Shown piece by piece: positions 19,714 through 28,629 of a stretch of 64,000 bases of DNA. The notes under the pieces were generated by a model. It was not told the DNA's origin, did not search any database, and was given only the letters and a program-made list of their open reading frames with translations. A program made the position numbers and the translations under genes. The stretch's first letter is position 1, and every line of letters begins with the position of its first letter. Origin of the DNA: Chlorobaculum parvum NCIB 8327 (lineage in GTDB: Bacteria > Bacteroidota > Chlorobiia > Chlorobiales > Chlorobiaceae); NCBI RefSeq assembly GCF_000020505.1, contig NC_011027.1:1534001-1598000 (forward strand), written 5' to 3'.

Positions 19714-20568
19714 TCACCGCAACAACAACAGCGGAATCCGGCTCGAACCAATCATCTTCGTCGTATTACTCCCCACAAAAAACTGGCGGATTTTTGAGTG
19801 GCCGTAGGCTCCCATGACCATGAGGTCGATGGCGTGGCTGTCCTGATAGTCGTGCAGAGTTTCGATGACTTCGCCTGAAAGCAGCGACCTTTCGACCGTA
19901 AATCCCGCCTGTTCGAGCTTTCGGCAGGCTGCGTCGAGGCGTTGGTGGTGTTCCGGTTTGTTGTTGCTGACCACCATCACGACGTGGCATTCGAGGCCTT
20001 TCAGGAGGGGGCTTTGCGCCACCATGTCGAGCGCTTTTTCCGACGTTTCGCTGGCGTCGTAGGCGATCATGAAGCGTTGCGGCGGCGTGAATCCGGGCAT
20101 CACCACCAGAATCGGGCGCTGCATGGCGCGGACGACTGTTTCGATGTGGCTGCCGATGCTTCCGGGGCTGTTTTCGTGCGCTTCGCCCTGCCGACCCATC
20201 ACCAGCAGGCGACTTTCCGGTTGCAGCTCCAGCACGGTTTCGACCAGGCTGCCGTGACGTTGCAGGGAGTCGGTCTCGCCCTTGTAGAGTGCCGCCGTGC
20301 GCTCGCAGGCGTCGCGGAGCATCTGCTTGCCAAGGTCGAGCGCGATCCGGCTCTTTTTCTCCTCCAGCTCCACCAGCTCTTCGAGCATGTGCTCGCGCGT
20401 GCCGAGGCCAATGTTGCCCGAGAGGTCTCCCTTCACCGGCGTTTCCGGTTTTTCCAGCACGTGCATGAGCAACAGCGGCGCGTCGAGTTGCGAGGCGGCC
20501 CAGGCTGAGGCGTCGCACACCGCTCCGGCGGCAGCCGATCCGTCAATACAGGCGATTACTTTTGGCAT
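19714..20568 (-). CDS. Tandem-domain universal stress protein
   Basis: A 284-residue cytoplasmic protein made of two UspA domains (about 1-145 and 155-284). The second domain keeps the ATP-binding signature MGAYGHSKIRQFFVGS followed by NTTKMI; the first ends in VMGRQGEAHENSPGSIGSH, a related but altered version. It begins MPKVIACIDGS, the family start. Such proteins bind nucleotides and support survival under energy or oxidative stress. It lies downstream of the SulP gene on the same strand, separated by 260 bases with two hairpin repeats. Confidence 0.9.
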   Translation of the reverse strand: MPKVIACIDGSAAAGAVCDASAWAASQLDAPLLLMHVLEKPETPVKGDLSGNIGLGTREHMLEELVELEEKKSRIALDLGKQMLRDACERTAALYKGETDSLQRHGSLVETVLELQPESRLLVMGRQGEAHENSPGSIGSHIETVVRAMQRPILVVMPGFTPPQRFMIAYDASETSEKALDMVAQSPLLKGLECHVVMVVSNNKPEHHQRLDAACRKLEQAGFTVERSLLSGEVIETLHDYQDSHAIDLMVMGAYGHSKIRQFFVGSNTTKMIGSSRIPLLLLR

Positions 20569-20621
20569 GTCGGTTCTCCTTGATTATCCGGCGACACAAG
20601 TCGGAAGCTGTTGTCAACGGA

Positions 20622-20690
20622 AGAGATTGGGCTGAAGCCCTTGGTATTTCTGGTTGATTCTGTATCCCCCGGCTTGAAAGCCGGGGCAAT
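20622..20690 (-). repeat. Two-hairpin repeat, copy 3 (inverted)
   Basis: Read on the minus strand it is TTGCCCCGGCTTTCAAGCCGG.., a spacer, then GGGCTTCAGCCC and CAATCTCT, the same plan as copies 1 and 2. It faces copy 2 across 48 bases, so the two form a large inverted pair in the usp-sulP gap. Confidence 0.7.
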
Positions 20691-20738
20691 GTGAATGTAA
20701 GATCGGATTATTGCTCCAGTGATTACAACTAGTAAACA

Positions 20739-20805
20739 GTTGCCCCGGACTTTAGTCCGGGGTTACAGATAAGACAATATATATAAGGGCTTTAGCCCAA
20801 TATCT
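20739..20805 (+). repeat. Two-hairpin repeat, copy 2
   Basis: Hairpin at 20743-20762 is identical to that of copy 1 (15341-15360), followed by a spacer and GGGCTTTAGCCC (20787-20798) then CAATATCT. It ends 24 bases past the sulP stop and may limit transcription into usp. Confidence 0.75.
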
Positions 20806-20828
20806 TTTTTGTCGCTGTCGGTTCTCCG

Positions 20829-22322
20829 TTAATGGCTTGCGAGCAGTTTTTCAACCTCTTCGGGCTTGTCGTGAACGCCGAAGCGATCGACGATGGTGGC
20901 GCTGGCTTCGTTCATACCGATCAGCTCGACCTCAGTGCCTTCGCGCCGGAACTTGAGCACCACCTTGTCCAGCGCGGTGACGGCGCTGATGTCCCAGAAA
21001 TGGGCGCGTGACAGATCGATGACCACCTTGTCGAGCACCTCCTTGAAGTCAAACGAGCCAAAGAATTTCTCGGATGATGCGAAAAAGACCTGCCCGCTGA
21101 CGGTGTAGGTTCTCGCGCCTTCGCCGCTCAGTGCGCTGGTGACGGCCATGTAGCGCCCGACCTTGTTGGCGAAGAACATCGCCGCGAGCAGGATGCCGAC
21201 CAGCACACCGATGGCGAGGTTGTGGGTATACACCACCGTAATCACCGTGGCGACCGTGACGATGTTGGTCGAAACCGGGTAGGTTTTCAGCTTCGCAATC
21301 GAGTCCCACGAGAAGGTGCCGACGGAGACCATAATCATCACCGACACCAGCGCGGCCATCGGAATCTGGCGGATCCAGTCGCTGAGAAAGACCACCATGA
21401 TGAGCAGGAGGATGCCCGCCGTCAGCGTCGAAAGCCGCGTGCGTCCGCCCGATTTGACGTTGATGACCGACTGGCCGATCATGCCGCATCCAGCCATGCC
21501 GCCGAGAAATCCGGTGGCGATGTTGGCGTAGCCCTGACCTGTGCACTCGCGGTTTTTGTCGCTCGGCGTGTCGGTGAGGTCATCGACGATGGTGGCGGTC
21601 ATCATCGACTCCAGCATTCCGACGATGGCCAGCGCAACCGAATACGGGAAAATGATTTGCAGGGTTTCAAAGTTCAGCGGTACCTGCGGAAGCAGGAACA
21701 CCGGGAGGGCATCGGGCAACTGCCCCATGTCGCCGACGGTTCGGATGTCGAGGCCGAGCAGGATCGAAACAATGGTCAGGCCAACAATGGTGACCAGCGG
21801 CGAGGGAATGACCTTGCCGACCAGCGGCACGTAGGGAAAGAGGTAGATGATGACGAGGCCCGCGGCGGTCATCGCATAGACGTGCCAGGTGACGTTGGTC
21901 AGCTCTGGAAGCTGTGCCATGAAGATGAGAATCGCCAGCGCATTGACGAAGCCGGTGACCACCGCGCGCGAGACGAAGCGCATCAGATTGCCAAGGTTGA
22001 GATACCCGGCGATGAGCTGGAGGATACCGGTAAGAATCGTAGCAGCAAGCAAATACTCAAGCCCGTGATCCTTAACGAGGTGCACGATCAGCAGCGCCAT
22101 CGCACCAGTCGCCGCCGAAATCATGCCCGGACGCCCACCGGCAAAAGCCGAGACCACCGCCATGCTGAACGAGGCGTAGAGGCCGATCTTGGGATCGACG
22201 CCCGCGATGATCGAAAAGGCAATCGCCTCGGGAATGAGCGCGAGCGCCACGACGAGCCCGGAGAGAAAGTCACCGCGCGGATTGGAGAGCCACTCCTGTT
22301 TCAGAGTTTTTTGCATGAGCAT
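20829..22322 (-). CDS. SulP-family anion transporter with STAS domain
   Basis: Inner-membrane secondary transporter of the SulP/SLC26 family. About 11-12 helices fill residues 20-390 ([21 protein letters not shown] is the family signature) and a STAS domain occupies the last 100 residues. Substrates in the family are sulfate, bicarbonate or other anions; the compact protein resembles the BicA group, and bicarbonate would suit an autotroph, but the sequence alone cannot decide. Starts at 22322, 22316 and 22340 are possible; an AGAAG ribosome site favours 22322 or 22316. An open frame up to 22412 is not supported. Confidence 0.86.
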   Translation of the reverse strand: MLMQKTLKQEWLSNPRGDFLSGLVVALALIPEAIAFSIIAGVDPKIGLYASFSMAVVSAFAGGRPGMISAATGAMALLIVHLVKDHGLEYLLAATILTGILQLIAGYLNLGNLMRFVSRAVVTGFVNALAILIFMAQLPELTNVTWHVYAMTAAGLVIIYLFPYVPLVGKVIPSPLVTIVGLTIVSILLGLDIRTVGDMGQLPDALPVFLLPQVPLNFETLQIIFPYSVALAIVGMLESMMTATIVDDLTDTPSDKNRECTGQGYANIATGFLGGMAGCGMIGQSVINVKSGGRTRLSTLTAGILLLIMVVFLSDWIRQIPMAALVSVMIMVSVGTFSWDSIAKLKTYPVSTNIVTVATVITVVYTHNLAIGVLVGILLAAMFFANKVGRYMAVTSALSGEGARTYTVSGQVFFASSEKFFGSFDFKEVLDKVVIDLSRAHFWDISAVTALDKVVLKFRREGTEVELIGMNEASATIVDRFGVHDKPEEVEKLLASH

Positions 22323-22751
22323 GGGTCTTCTGGTGGTCATCTGGCCAGTATCCAGCGGCTGAAAAGCGAAGGACAGGAGAAATCGAAACAAATTCGGCGG
22401 GCCAAACAGCAAAATCAGGCGGGAATATAGGTGTCTCGATTGATTACATCAAGAGCAGTGTTGAATCCGGGACAGGACTTGTGCTGAAAAACAAATCTCA
22501 CTCAAGGTCGGAATTCCCGAAAAACCCACGCGTCCAGCAACGATCAGGCCTGTCTGTGACACGTTTTCGTGCCATCCTTTATCCCCCCGGCAAAGTTCAT
22601 TATATTAGGTCACTTGAGTTTTTTATCACCCATTCTTTAGTGATCCCTGGCAAAGCGCAGAAAAATATTGCGCATTAACAGTGTCAGCTACATCAGGATT
22701 GATGCGGCGACCGACCCAGGCGTAATCTGAACGATACAGAAGAACATCATA
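22323..22751. promoter_or_regulatory. Divergent region of sulP and the NAGGN operon
   Basis: The gap holds a TATATT -10-like box near 22602 on the plus strand, a small GCGCA..TGCGC hairpin at 22655-22673, and an AGAAG ribosome site just before asnO. An osmotically controlled promoter would be expected here, but I see no operator I can name. Confidence 0.35.
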
Positions 22752-24530
22752 ATGTGTGGAATTGCCGGAGAGCTGCGTTTCGATGGCGTGGCGGCCTCGT
22801 CGGAGGCGGTTGGTCGTATGATCGACATTCTTGAACCCAGAGGGCCTGACGCCGAGGGCCTTTTCGCTCACAACCGGGTCTGTTTCGGGCACCGGCGGCT
22901 GAAAATCATCGATCTTTCCGACCACGCTTCGCAGCCGATGGTCGATAGCCAGCTCGGCTTGACGCTGGTCTTCAACGGCGCGATTTACAACTACCCCGAA
23001 TTGCGCGACGAGCTTCAGCAAAAAGGGTACACCTTCTTTTCCCACTCCGATACCGAGGTGATCGTCAAGGCCTACCACGCATGGGGGCGCGATTGCGTTC
23101 TGCACCTGCAGGGCATGTTTGCGTTCGCCGTGTGGGAGCGCGACAGCGGGCGGGTCTTTTTTGCGCGTGACCGGCTCGGCATCAAGCCGCTTTACTACCA
23201 CAGGAACAGCTCGCTGATGCGGTTCGCCTCGTCGCTGCCCGCGCTGGTGAAATCCGGCGGCATCGACACCTCGCTCGGTCCGGTCGCCCTGAACTATTAT
23301 ATGAGCTTCCACGCGGTGGTGCCTGCGCCGCACACGATCTTCAACGGCGTCAAAAAGCTTCCACCTGCAACCACGATGACGGTTGAGCCCGATGGACAGG
23401 CGACCATCGAAACTTACTGGCAGGCCGATTACAGCCGCACCGATGAGGAGCTGAAACGTTCCGAAGAGGAGTGGATCGACATGGTGTACGAGAGCCTGCT
23501 GACGAGCGTCAAACGCCGGTTGGTGGCTGACGTGCCGGTCGGCGTACTGCTCTCCGGTGGACTGGACTCGTCGCTTGTCGTCGGGTTGCTGAGCGAGCTG
23601 GGGCAAAAGCATCTCAACACATTCTCGGTCGGCTTCGAGGATGTGGCCGAGGAGGAGGGCAACGAGTTCCGCTACTCGGACATCATCGCCGAGCGCTACG
23701 CGACGCACCACCACAAGATTTTTGTCGATCACCGCGAGTTGCAGACCCACCTCTCCGACTGCATCCGGGCGATGAGTGAGCCGATGGTGAGCCACGACGT
23801 GATCGGCTTCTACCTGCTCTCGCGCGAGGTGAGCAAACACGTCAAGGTGGTGCAGAGCGGGCAGGGAGCGGACGAAGTGTTCGCGGGCTACCACTGGTAC
23901 CCGCCCATGATGGAGGCGACTCCGGCCTCGGCGGTCGAGACCTACCGGAACGCCTTTTTCGACCGGGACTTCGACGAGTATTGCCAGGCGGTTTCGTCAA
24001 ACTACTGCAAGGAGGATTACGCCACGGCGTTCGTCGCGAACCACTTTGCAGCGCCCGGTGCGGAGGAGCCTATCGATCAGGCGTTGCGGCTCGACAGCAA
24101 CGTGATGCTGGTCGATGATCCGGTCAAGCGGGTGGACAACATGACGATGGCCTGGGGACTCGAAGCGCGCGTGCCGTTCCTCGATCACGAGCTGGTCGAG
24201 CTGGCGGCGAAAATCCCTGGCAAGTACAAGGTGCCGGACGGCGGCAAGTATGTGCTGAAAGAGGTCGGGCGCCGCATCATTCCCCACGAGGTGATCGACC
24301 GGCCGAAGGGATACTTCCCTGTTCCGGCGCTGAAGTACCTCGAAGGCGACTACCTCGACATGGCCAGAAGCGTGCTCAATCGCGACGTGGCCCGGCAGCG
24401 GGGCATCTTCAAAAAAGAGTATGTCGACATGCTGCTCGATGCGCCGAAGGAACACATCACACCGTTGCGCGGCTCGAAGCTCTGGCAGATCACGCTTCTC
24501 GAATACTGGTTACAGGAGCAGGGACTATGA
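22752..24530 (+). CDS. asnO: NAGGN amidotransferase (asparagine synthase family)
   Basis: Converts the C-terminal carboxylate of N-acetylglutaminylglutamine to an amide with glutamine as nitrogen donor, the last step to the osmolyte NAGGN. The 592-residue protein begins MCGIAGE, so Cys2 is the class II glutaminase nucleophile; the PP-loop LSGGLDSSLVVG is at about 266-277. Ordinary AsnB has the same parts, but the neighbouring ngg-like gene and peptidase identify this as AsnO (known from Sinorhizobium and Pseudomonas). The stop overlaps ngg by 4 bases (ATGA). Confidence 0.9.
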   Translation: MCGIAGELRFDGVAASSEAVGRMIDILEPRGPDAEGLFAHNRVCFGHRRLKIIDLSDHASQPMVDSQLGLTLVFNGAIYNYPELRDELQQKGYTFFSHSDTEVIVKAYHAWGRDCVLHLQGMFAFAVWERDSGRVFFARDRLGIKPLYYHRNSSLMRFASSLPALVKSGGIDTSLGPVALNYYMSFHAVVPAPHTIFNGVKKLPPATTMTVEPDGQATIETYWQADYSRTDEELKRSEEEWIDMVYESLLTSVKRRLVADVPVGVLLSGGLDSSLVVGLLSELGQKHLNTFSVGFEDVAEEEGNEFRYSDIIAERYATHHHKIFVDHRELQTHLSDCIRAMSEPMVSHDVIGFYLLSREVSKHVKVVQSGQGADEVFAGYHWYPPMMEATPASAVETYRNAFFDRDFDEYCQAVSSNYCKEDYATAFVANHFAAPGAEEPIDQALRLDSNVMLVDDPVKRVDNMTMAWGLEARVPFLDHELVELAAKIPGKYKVPDGGKYVLKEVGRRIIPHEVIDRPKGYFPVPALKYLEGDYLDMARSVLNRDVARQRGIFKKEYVDMLLDAPKEHITPLRGSKLWQITLLEYWLQEQGL

Positions 24531-26263
24531 CAAGAAAACACCGAAGTGAAGAGACTCTGGTACCGATGCAGTCCCCCAGCATGAAAAGCTGGGGGCAACC
24601 GGCAGAGTTACCAAAGCAGAACGTGATCATCGAGTGCGGATGGGGGCGCGTCATTTTCGGCCACACCTTTCACGACAACACCCGGATCGCCGAAATACTG
24701 CGTCAGGAAAAAGAGGGCTTTCGTGACATCGCCCTCTATCTGCGCGATCCGCAGGTAGTGCTCTCGTACGCGCCGCAGAACCTGTTCATCGACCCGTCGT
24801 ATACCTTCCGCTTGTGGCTCGATGACTACACTCCGCTACAGAAGTCGAGTGGCATGTTTTCGGTTCGTCAGCTCGATCCGGCAAAGGATATCGACCGAGT
24901 CAACTGGATCTACAACGTGCACAACATGGTACCTGCCGATCCGGAATTTTTGAGAGAAATCGCCGCAAAGCAGTGCATCGACTACTGGGTCGCCGTGGAC
25001 GATGATACGGATCAGGTCATCGCCGTGTGCATGACCATCGACCACAAGGCAGCATTCGACGATCCGGAAAACGGGTCGAGTCTCTGGGCGCTGGCGGTCG
25101 ATCCGCAAGCGAGGCATTCGGGACTCGGGGTTCAGGTGGTGCAGACGGTGGCGGAACATTACAAAGCCAAAGGCCGGAGCTTCGTTGACCTTTCGGTGCT
25201 GCACAGCAACGGCGCGGCCATCGAGATGTACAAAAAGCTCGGCTTCGTGCAGATTCCGGTCTTCACCGTCAAGAACAAAAACGCGATCAACGAGCGGCTC
25301 TTCTCCGGCCCGCAGCCTGAAGCGGAGCTGAATCCTTACTCGACCATCATCATCAATGAGGCTCGCCGCCGTGGGATTCGCGTTGATGTGCTCGATCCGG
25401 TCGATAACTATTTCCGGCTTTCGTGGGGTGGAGCGAGCGTGGTGTGCCGCGAATCGCTGACCGAGTTGACCTCGGCCATCGCCATGAGCCGCTGCGCCGA
25501 CAAGCAGACCACGCACCGCATGCTCTCCGCCGCCGGGCTAAGGGTTCCGGATCAGCAGGTCGCCACCAGCCCGGAAGAAAACATCCGCTTCCTCGAAAAA
25601 CACGGGCATCTGGTGGTCAAGCCAGCCGACAGCGAACAGGGCAAGGGCATCACGGTTGGGATCACCACTACCGAAGAGCTTGAACAGGCGATCAAAACCG
25701 CCGGAGCGATCTGCTCCAAGGTGCTGCTCGAAGAGATGGTCGAAGGCGCGGATCTGCGCATCATCGTGATCGACTACGAAGTGGTTGCCGCCGCGGTCAG
25801 ACGACCTCCGAAAATCACCGGTGACGGGCAGCACTCGATTCTCGACCTCGTCAAAAAGCAGAGCCGCCGCAGGGAAAAGGCATCGCAGGGCGAAAGCCGG
25901 ATTCCCATCGACGACGAGCTTCAGCGCACCATCGGCCTGAAAGGCTACAAACTCGACGACATCCTGCCGAAAGGCGAGGAGCTCGAAGTGCGCAAAACGG
26001 CCAACCTGCACACCGGCGGTACGATTCACGACGTCACCGACCAGCTTCATCCTGAGCTTGGCAAGGCCGCCTGTAAAGCCGCTGACATTCTCGGCATTCC
26101 GGTTACCGGACTCGATTTTCTTGTATCATCGCCCGAGAAGAGCGATTATGTCATTATCGAAGCCAACGAACGGCCGGGGCTGGCCAACCACGAGCCGCAA
26201 CCGACCGCCGAGCGCTTCATCGATTTTCTGTTTCCGCAAAGCATTGCAAGGGCGATTTCATGA
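24527..26263 (+). CDS. ngg: N-acetylglutaminylglutamine synthetase (GNAT plus ATP-grasp)
   Basis: Two-domain enzyme of 578 residues: a GNAT acetyltransferase (about 90-265; LWALAVDPQARHSGLGVQVV binds acetyl-CoA) and an ATP-grasp ligase (about 330-578; HLVVKPADSEQGKGITVG, ending IIEANERPGL). It acetylates glutamine and joins a second glutamine to give the dipeptide amidated by AsnO. The ATG at 24527 overlaps the asnO stop and the stop overlaps the peptidase gene, so the start is well supported. Oddly, residues 15-24 are encoded by a hairpin repeat (24573-24595), so the N-terminal extension may be repeat-derived. Confidence 0.9.
   Translation: MTRKHRSEETLVPMQSPSMKSWGQPAELPKQNVIIECGWGRVIFGHTFHDNTRIAEILRQEKEGFRDIALYLRDPQVVLSYAPQNLFIDPSYTFRLWLDDYTPLQKSSGMFSVRQLDPAKDIDRVNWIYNVHNMVPADPEFLREIAAKQCIDYWVAVDDDTDQVIAVCMTIDHKAAFDDPENGSSLWALAVDPQARHSGLGVQVVQTVAEHYKAKGRSFVDLSVLHSNGAAIEMYKKLGFVQIPVFTVKNKNAINERLFSGPQPEAELNPYSTIIINEARRRGIRVDVLDPVDNYFRLSWGGASVVCRESLTELTSAIAMSRCADKQTTHRMLSAAGLRVPDQQVATSPEENIRFLEKHGHLVVKPADSEQGKGITVGITTTEELEQAIKTAGAICSKVLLEEMVEGADLRIIVIDYEVVAAAVRRPPKITGDGQHSILDLVKKQSRRREKASQGESRIPIDDELQRTIGLKGYKLDDILPKGEELEVRKTANLHTGGTIHDVTDQLHPELGKAACKAADILGIPVTGLDFLVSSPEKSDYVIIEANERPGLANHEPQPTAERFIDFLFPQSIARAIS
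24573..24595 (-). repeat. Hairpin repeat within the 5' end of ngg
   Basis: An 8-bp stem (CCCCCAGC with GCTGGGGG) and 7-base loop lies 46 bases into the ngg coding sequence. On the minus strand it starts TTGCCCCCAGCTTTT, much like the first hairpin of the two-hairpin repeats, but the second hairpin is missing. In frame, it encodes SPSMKSWG. Confidence 0.6.
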
Positions 26264-27396
26264 TCAACATCGATACCGATTACCTCCGCTCCATTCTGTT
26301 CAAGATGCTCCAGATTCCCAGCCCGACGGGCTACACCGACGAGATCGTCCACTTCGTCGGGCGCGAGCTGGTGAAAATGGGCGTGCCCTTCGAGCTGACC
26401 CGTCGCGGCGCGATTCGGGCAACGCTGAAAGGCGAACAGCCGAACCTCGACCGTGCCATCGTCACCCATCTCGACACCACGGGCGCGATGGTGCGCGAGC
26501 TGAAAAGCAACGGACGGCTCGGCATCGTCATGATCGGCCACTGGTCGGCACGGTTCGCCGAGGGCGCGCGCGTCACCATCTACACCGACGACAACATGTA
26601 CCGCGGCACCATCCAGCCACTCAAAGCCTCGGGGCACGTCTATAACGAGGAGATCGACACCCAGCCGGTATCGTGGGACAACCTCGAAGTGCGGGTGGAT
26701 GAAAAGGTATATGACAAGGCGGGGCTGGAAAAACTCGGCTTCAACATCGGCGACTTCGTGGCGGTCGATACCAATCCGGAAATCACGAAAAGCGGCTTCA
26801 TCAAGGCGCGGCATCTCGACAACAAAGCCGGCGTCGCCTGCCAGCTCACGGCCATCAAGGCGATTGTAGAGGCAGGCATCACGCTGCCGGTCAACTGCCA
26901 TCCGCTCTTCACCATCACCGAAGAGGAGGGCACCGGCGCGTCGTCGATCCTCACCGGCAACATCGCCGCGATGGTCGCCATCGACAACTCCACGGTCGCG
27001 CCCGGCCAGAACTCGCGCGAAGACACGGTCATCATCGCCATGCGCGACCAGGGCGCGATCTACGACTACCACCTCACCCACCGGCTCATCCAGATCTGCG
27101 AAGACAACGATATCCCCTACGTCCGCGACCTCTTCCGCCACTACCGTTCCGACGCCGCCTCCGCACTCTCGGCTGGCAACGACATCCGCACCGCGCTCAT
27201 CTGCTTCGGCCTTGAAGCCTCGCACGGCTATGAGCGCACGCACATCGACTCGCTCGTTTCGCTCACCAACCTCATCTGCGCCTATCTGCAGACCACGCCG
27301 CGCATCAAGCACGACAAAAACAAACTCGGCCCGCTCGAAAGCTTCCCGATGCTTCAGGTCCGCAAACGCCGAGCGTTGCTGAAAAAGAAGGCGTGA
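26260..27396 (+). CDS. Osmoprotectant-operon M42/M20-like metallopeptidase
   Basis: A 378-residue zinc peptidase-like protein found with asnO and ngg in other genomes. Metal ligands are visible in THLDTTGAM, RHLDNKAGVACQL (Asp after HL) and TITEEEGTGAS, and VAIDNSTVAPGQNSRED follows. The usual role proposed is turnover of NAGGN or a related dipeptide when salt stress ends, but this has not been settled. The start overlaps the ngg stop by 4 bases. The C-terminus is basic (KRRALLKKKA). Confidence 0.87.
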   Translation: MINIDTDYLRSILFKMLQIPSPTGYTDEIVHFVGRELVKMGVPFELTRRGAIRATLKGEQPNLDRAIVTHLDTTGAMVRELKSNGRLGIVMIGHWSARFAEGARVTIYTDDNMYRGTIQPLKASGHVYNEEIDTQPVSWDNLEVRVDEKVYDKAGLEKLGFNIGDFVAVDTNPEITKSGFIKARHLDNKAGVACQLTAIKAIVEAGITLPVNCHPLFTITEEEGTGASSILTGNIAAMVAIDNSTVAPGQNSREDTVIIAMRDQGAIYDYHLTHRLIQICEDNDIPYVRDLFRHYRSDAASALSAGNDIRTALICFGLEASHGYERTHIDSLVSLTNLICAYLQTTPRIKHDKNKLGPLESFPMLQVRKRRALLKKKA

Positions 27397-27433
27397 GGCC
27401 GAGCATTATCTGAAAAAGACCGTCGAAAAAACC

Positions 27434-28018
27434 GTGACGAAGCAGCCAAACATAATAGAATTTACGCTCCCGGAATGGCTGGCAGAATATGCCGGAAGCT
27501 ACCGGGCATCCGTTGTACTTGAGGAACGAATGCGGTTCGTGATCGAAGCTGCGAGAAGAAATATTGAGGAAAAAACGGGCGGGCCGTTTGCCGCAGCTGT
27601 GTTCGAGCATGAAACCGGCAAGCTGGTATCGCTCGGCGTCAATCTCGTTGTTTCCCGAAACTCTTCGATCCTGCACGCCGAAATGGTGGCCATCATGCTG
27701 GCGCAACAGCAATTGGACACCTACGATCTCGGTGACCCCGGCATGCCAGCGCATGAGCTGCTCTCCAGCGCTGAGCCCTGCGCGATGTGTTTCGGGGCTC
27801 TTCCCTGGTCAGGGGTACAGTATGTCGCGACCGGCGCACAGAGCGAAGACGCGAAATCGATAGGATTTGATGAGGGTGCAAAACCGGAAAACTGGATAGC
27901 GGAGCTTGAATCGAGGGGTATTCAAGTGAGCACCGACGTTGAGCGTGAACGAGCGCGTAAGGTGTTGTTACTGTATCAACAATCCGGTGGCCGTATCTAC
28001 AACTCCAAGGAGAGCTGA
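27434..28018 (+). CDS. Zinc-dependent nucleoside/nucleobase deaminase
   Basis: A 194-residue cytidine-deaminase-fold protein. The zinc site is HAE (SSILHAEMVAI) with the catalytic Glu, and EPCAMCFGA with the two Cys ligands. Length, the early GGPFAAAVFEHETG and the absence of tRNA-binding features suggest guanine or cytosine deaminase rather than TadA. Translation likely starts at GTG 27434. It follows the NAGGN peptidase by 37 bases and may be read through from that operon. Confidence 0.86.
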   Translation: MTKQPNIIEFTLPEWLAEYAGSYRASVVLEERMRFVIEAARRNIEEKTGGPFAAAVFEHETGKLVSLGVNLVVSRNSSILHAEMVAIMLAQQQLDTYDLGDPGMPAHELLSSAEPCAMCFGALPWSGVQYVATGAQSEDAKSIGFDEGAKPENWIAELESRGIQVSTDVERERARKVLLLYQQSGGRIYNSKES

Positions 28019-28629
28019 GCGCTACTTTCTATCTGCTACCGGCAAGGTGTTTCGATGATAACAGACTGCTAAAGTGCACTGACAGGGGATAGGGGTTTTC
28101 CCCTGCCGGGCACTTGATCTTGCCGGGTAACGGATGTTTCCGACAAGTTGAAGATATTTAGTAGGACGTTACCATGCATAAAACGTATTGCTTAGCAAAA
28201 AGCTGAATACGAAAAACAGAAGTAACGCGCTATTATTATAGTAATAAACAGCTAAAATAACAAGGTTTTATCGCATAATTTCTGCGATTTCGTTATAACG
28301 AATCCAAATCATATGCACGCTGAGTAGTTGTTGTGCGTTGCGTTATCCCTTTCGGTGTCGATAGTTTTTTCTGCTACTAGTATGACCGATTCTGCAGATC
28401 GGAAGAAATCTGCAGAAAACTTCCCTTTCGTTTCGACTTTTCCCTGAATTCAAGCATATCACCAGCATTATGACAGCGTGCCTGATTGAACGCTGAGTGC
28501 TGATTTAGGCGGACAAATGATTTTCACCTCCCTCTTATTTTTATTTAATCTAATTAAATACTATGTTGATCGAGTTTCTGCGCCCCATTCTGGGTGCGCA
28601 TCTCCATCAATCTCAAATCATTCTGATCC
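28019..28629. promoter_or_regulatory. 611-base AT-rich gap before the porin/feo genes
   Basis: The start has a nested hairpin (28072-28115: AAGTGC..GCACTT outside, CAGGGG..CCCCTG inside), possibly a terminator for the deaminase. The rest is AT-rich with palindromic bits (TTATTATAGTAATAA near 28229, CGTTATAACG near 28291) and probably contains the promoter of the iron locus. I looked for a Fur box but found no convincing 19-base match. No gene is evident. Confidence 0.4.

Noticed and set aside
22626-23894. 422-codon minus-strand frame opposite asnO
   Set aside because: Antisense shadow of a clear amidotransferase gene, without motifs.
28180-28629. Possible Fur box before the porin/feo genes
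   Set aside because: Only short AT-rich palindromes; none matches the 19-base consensus well enough.
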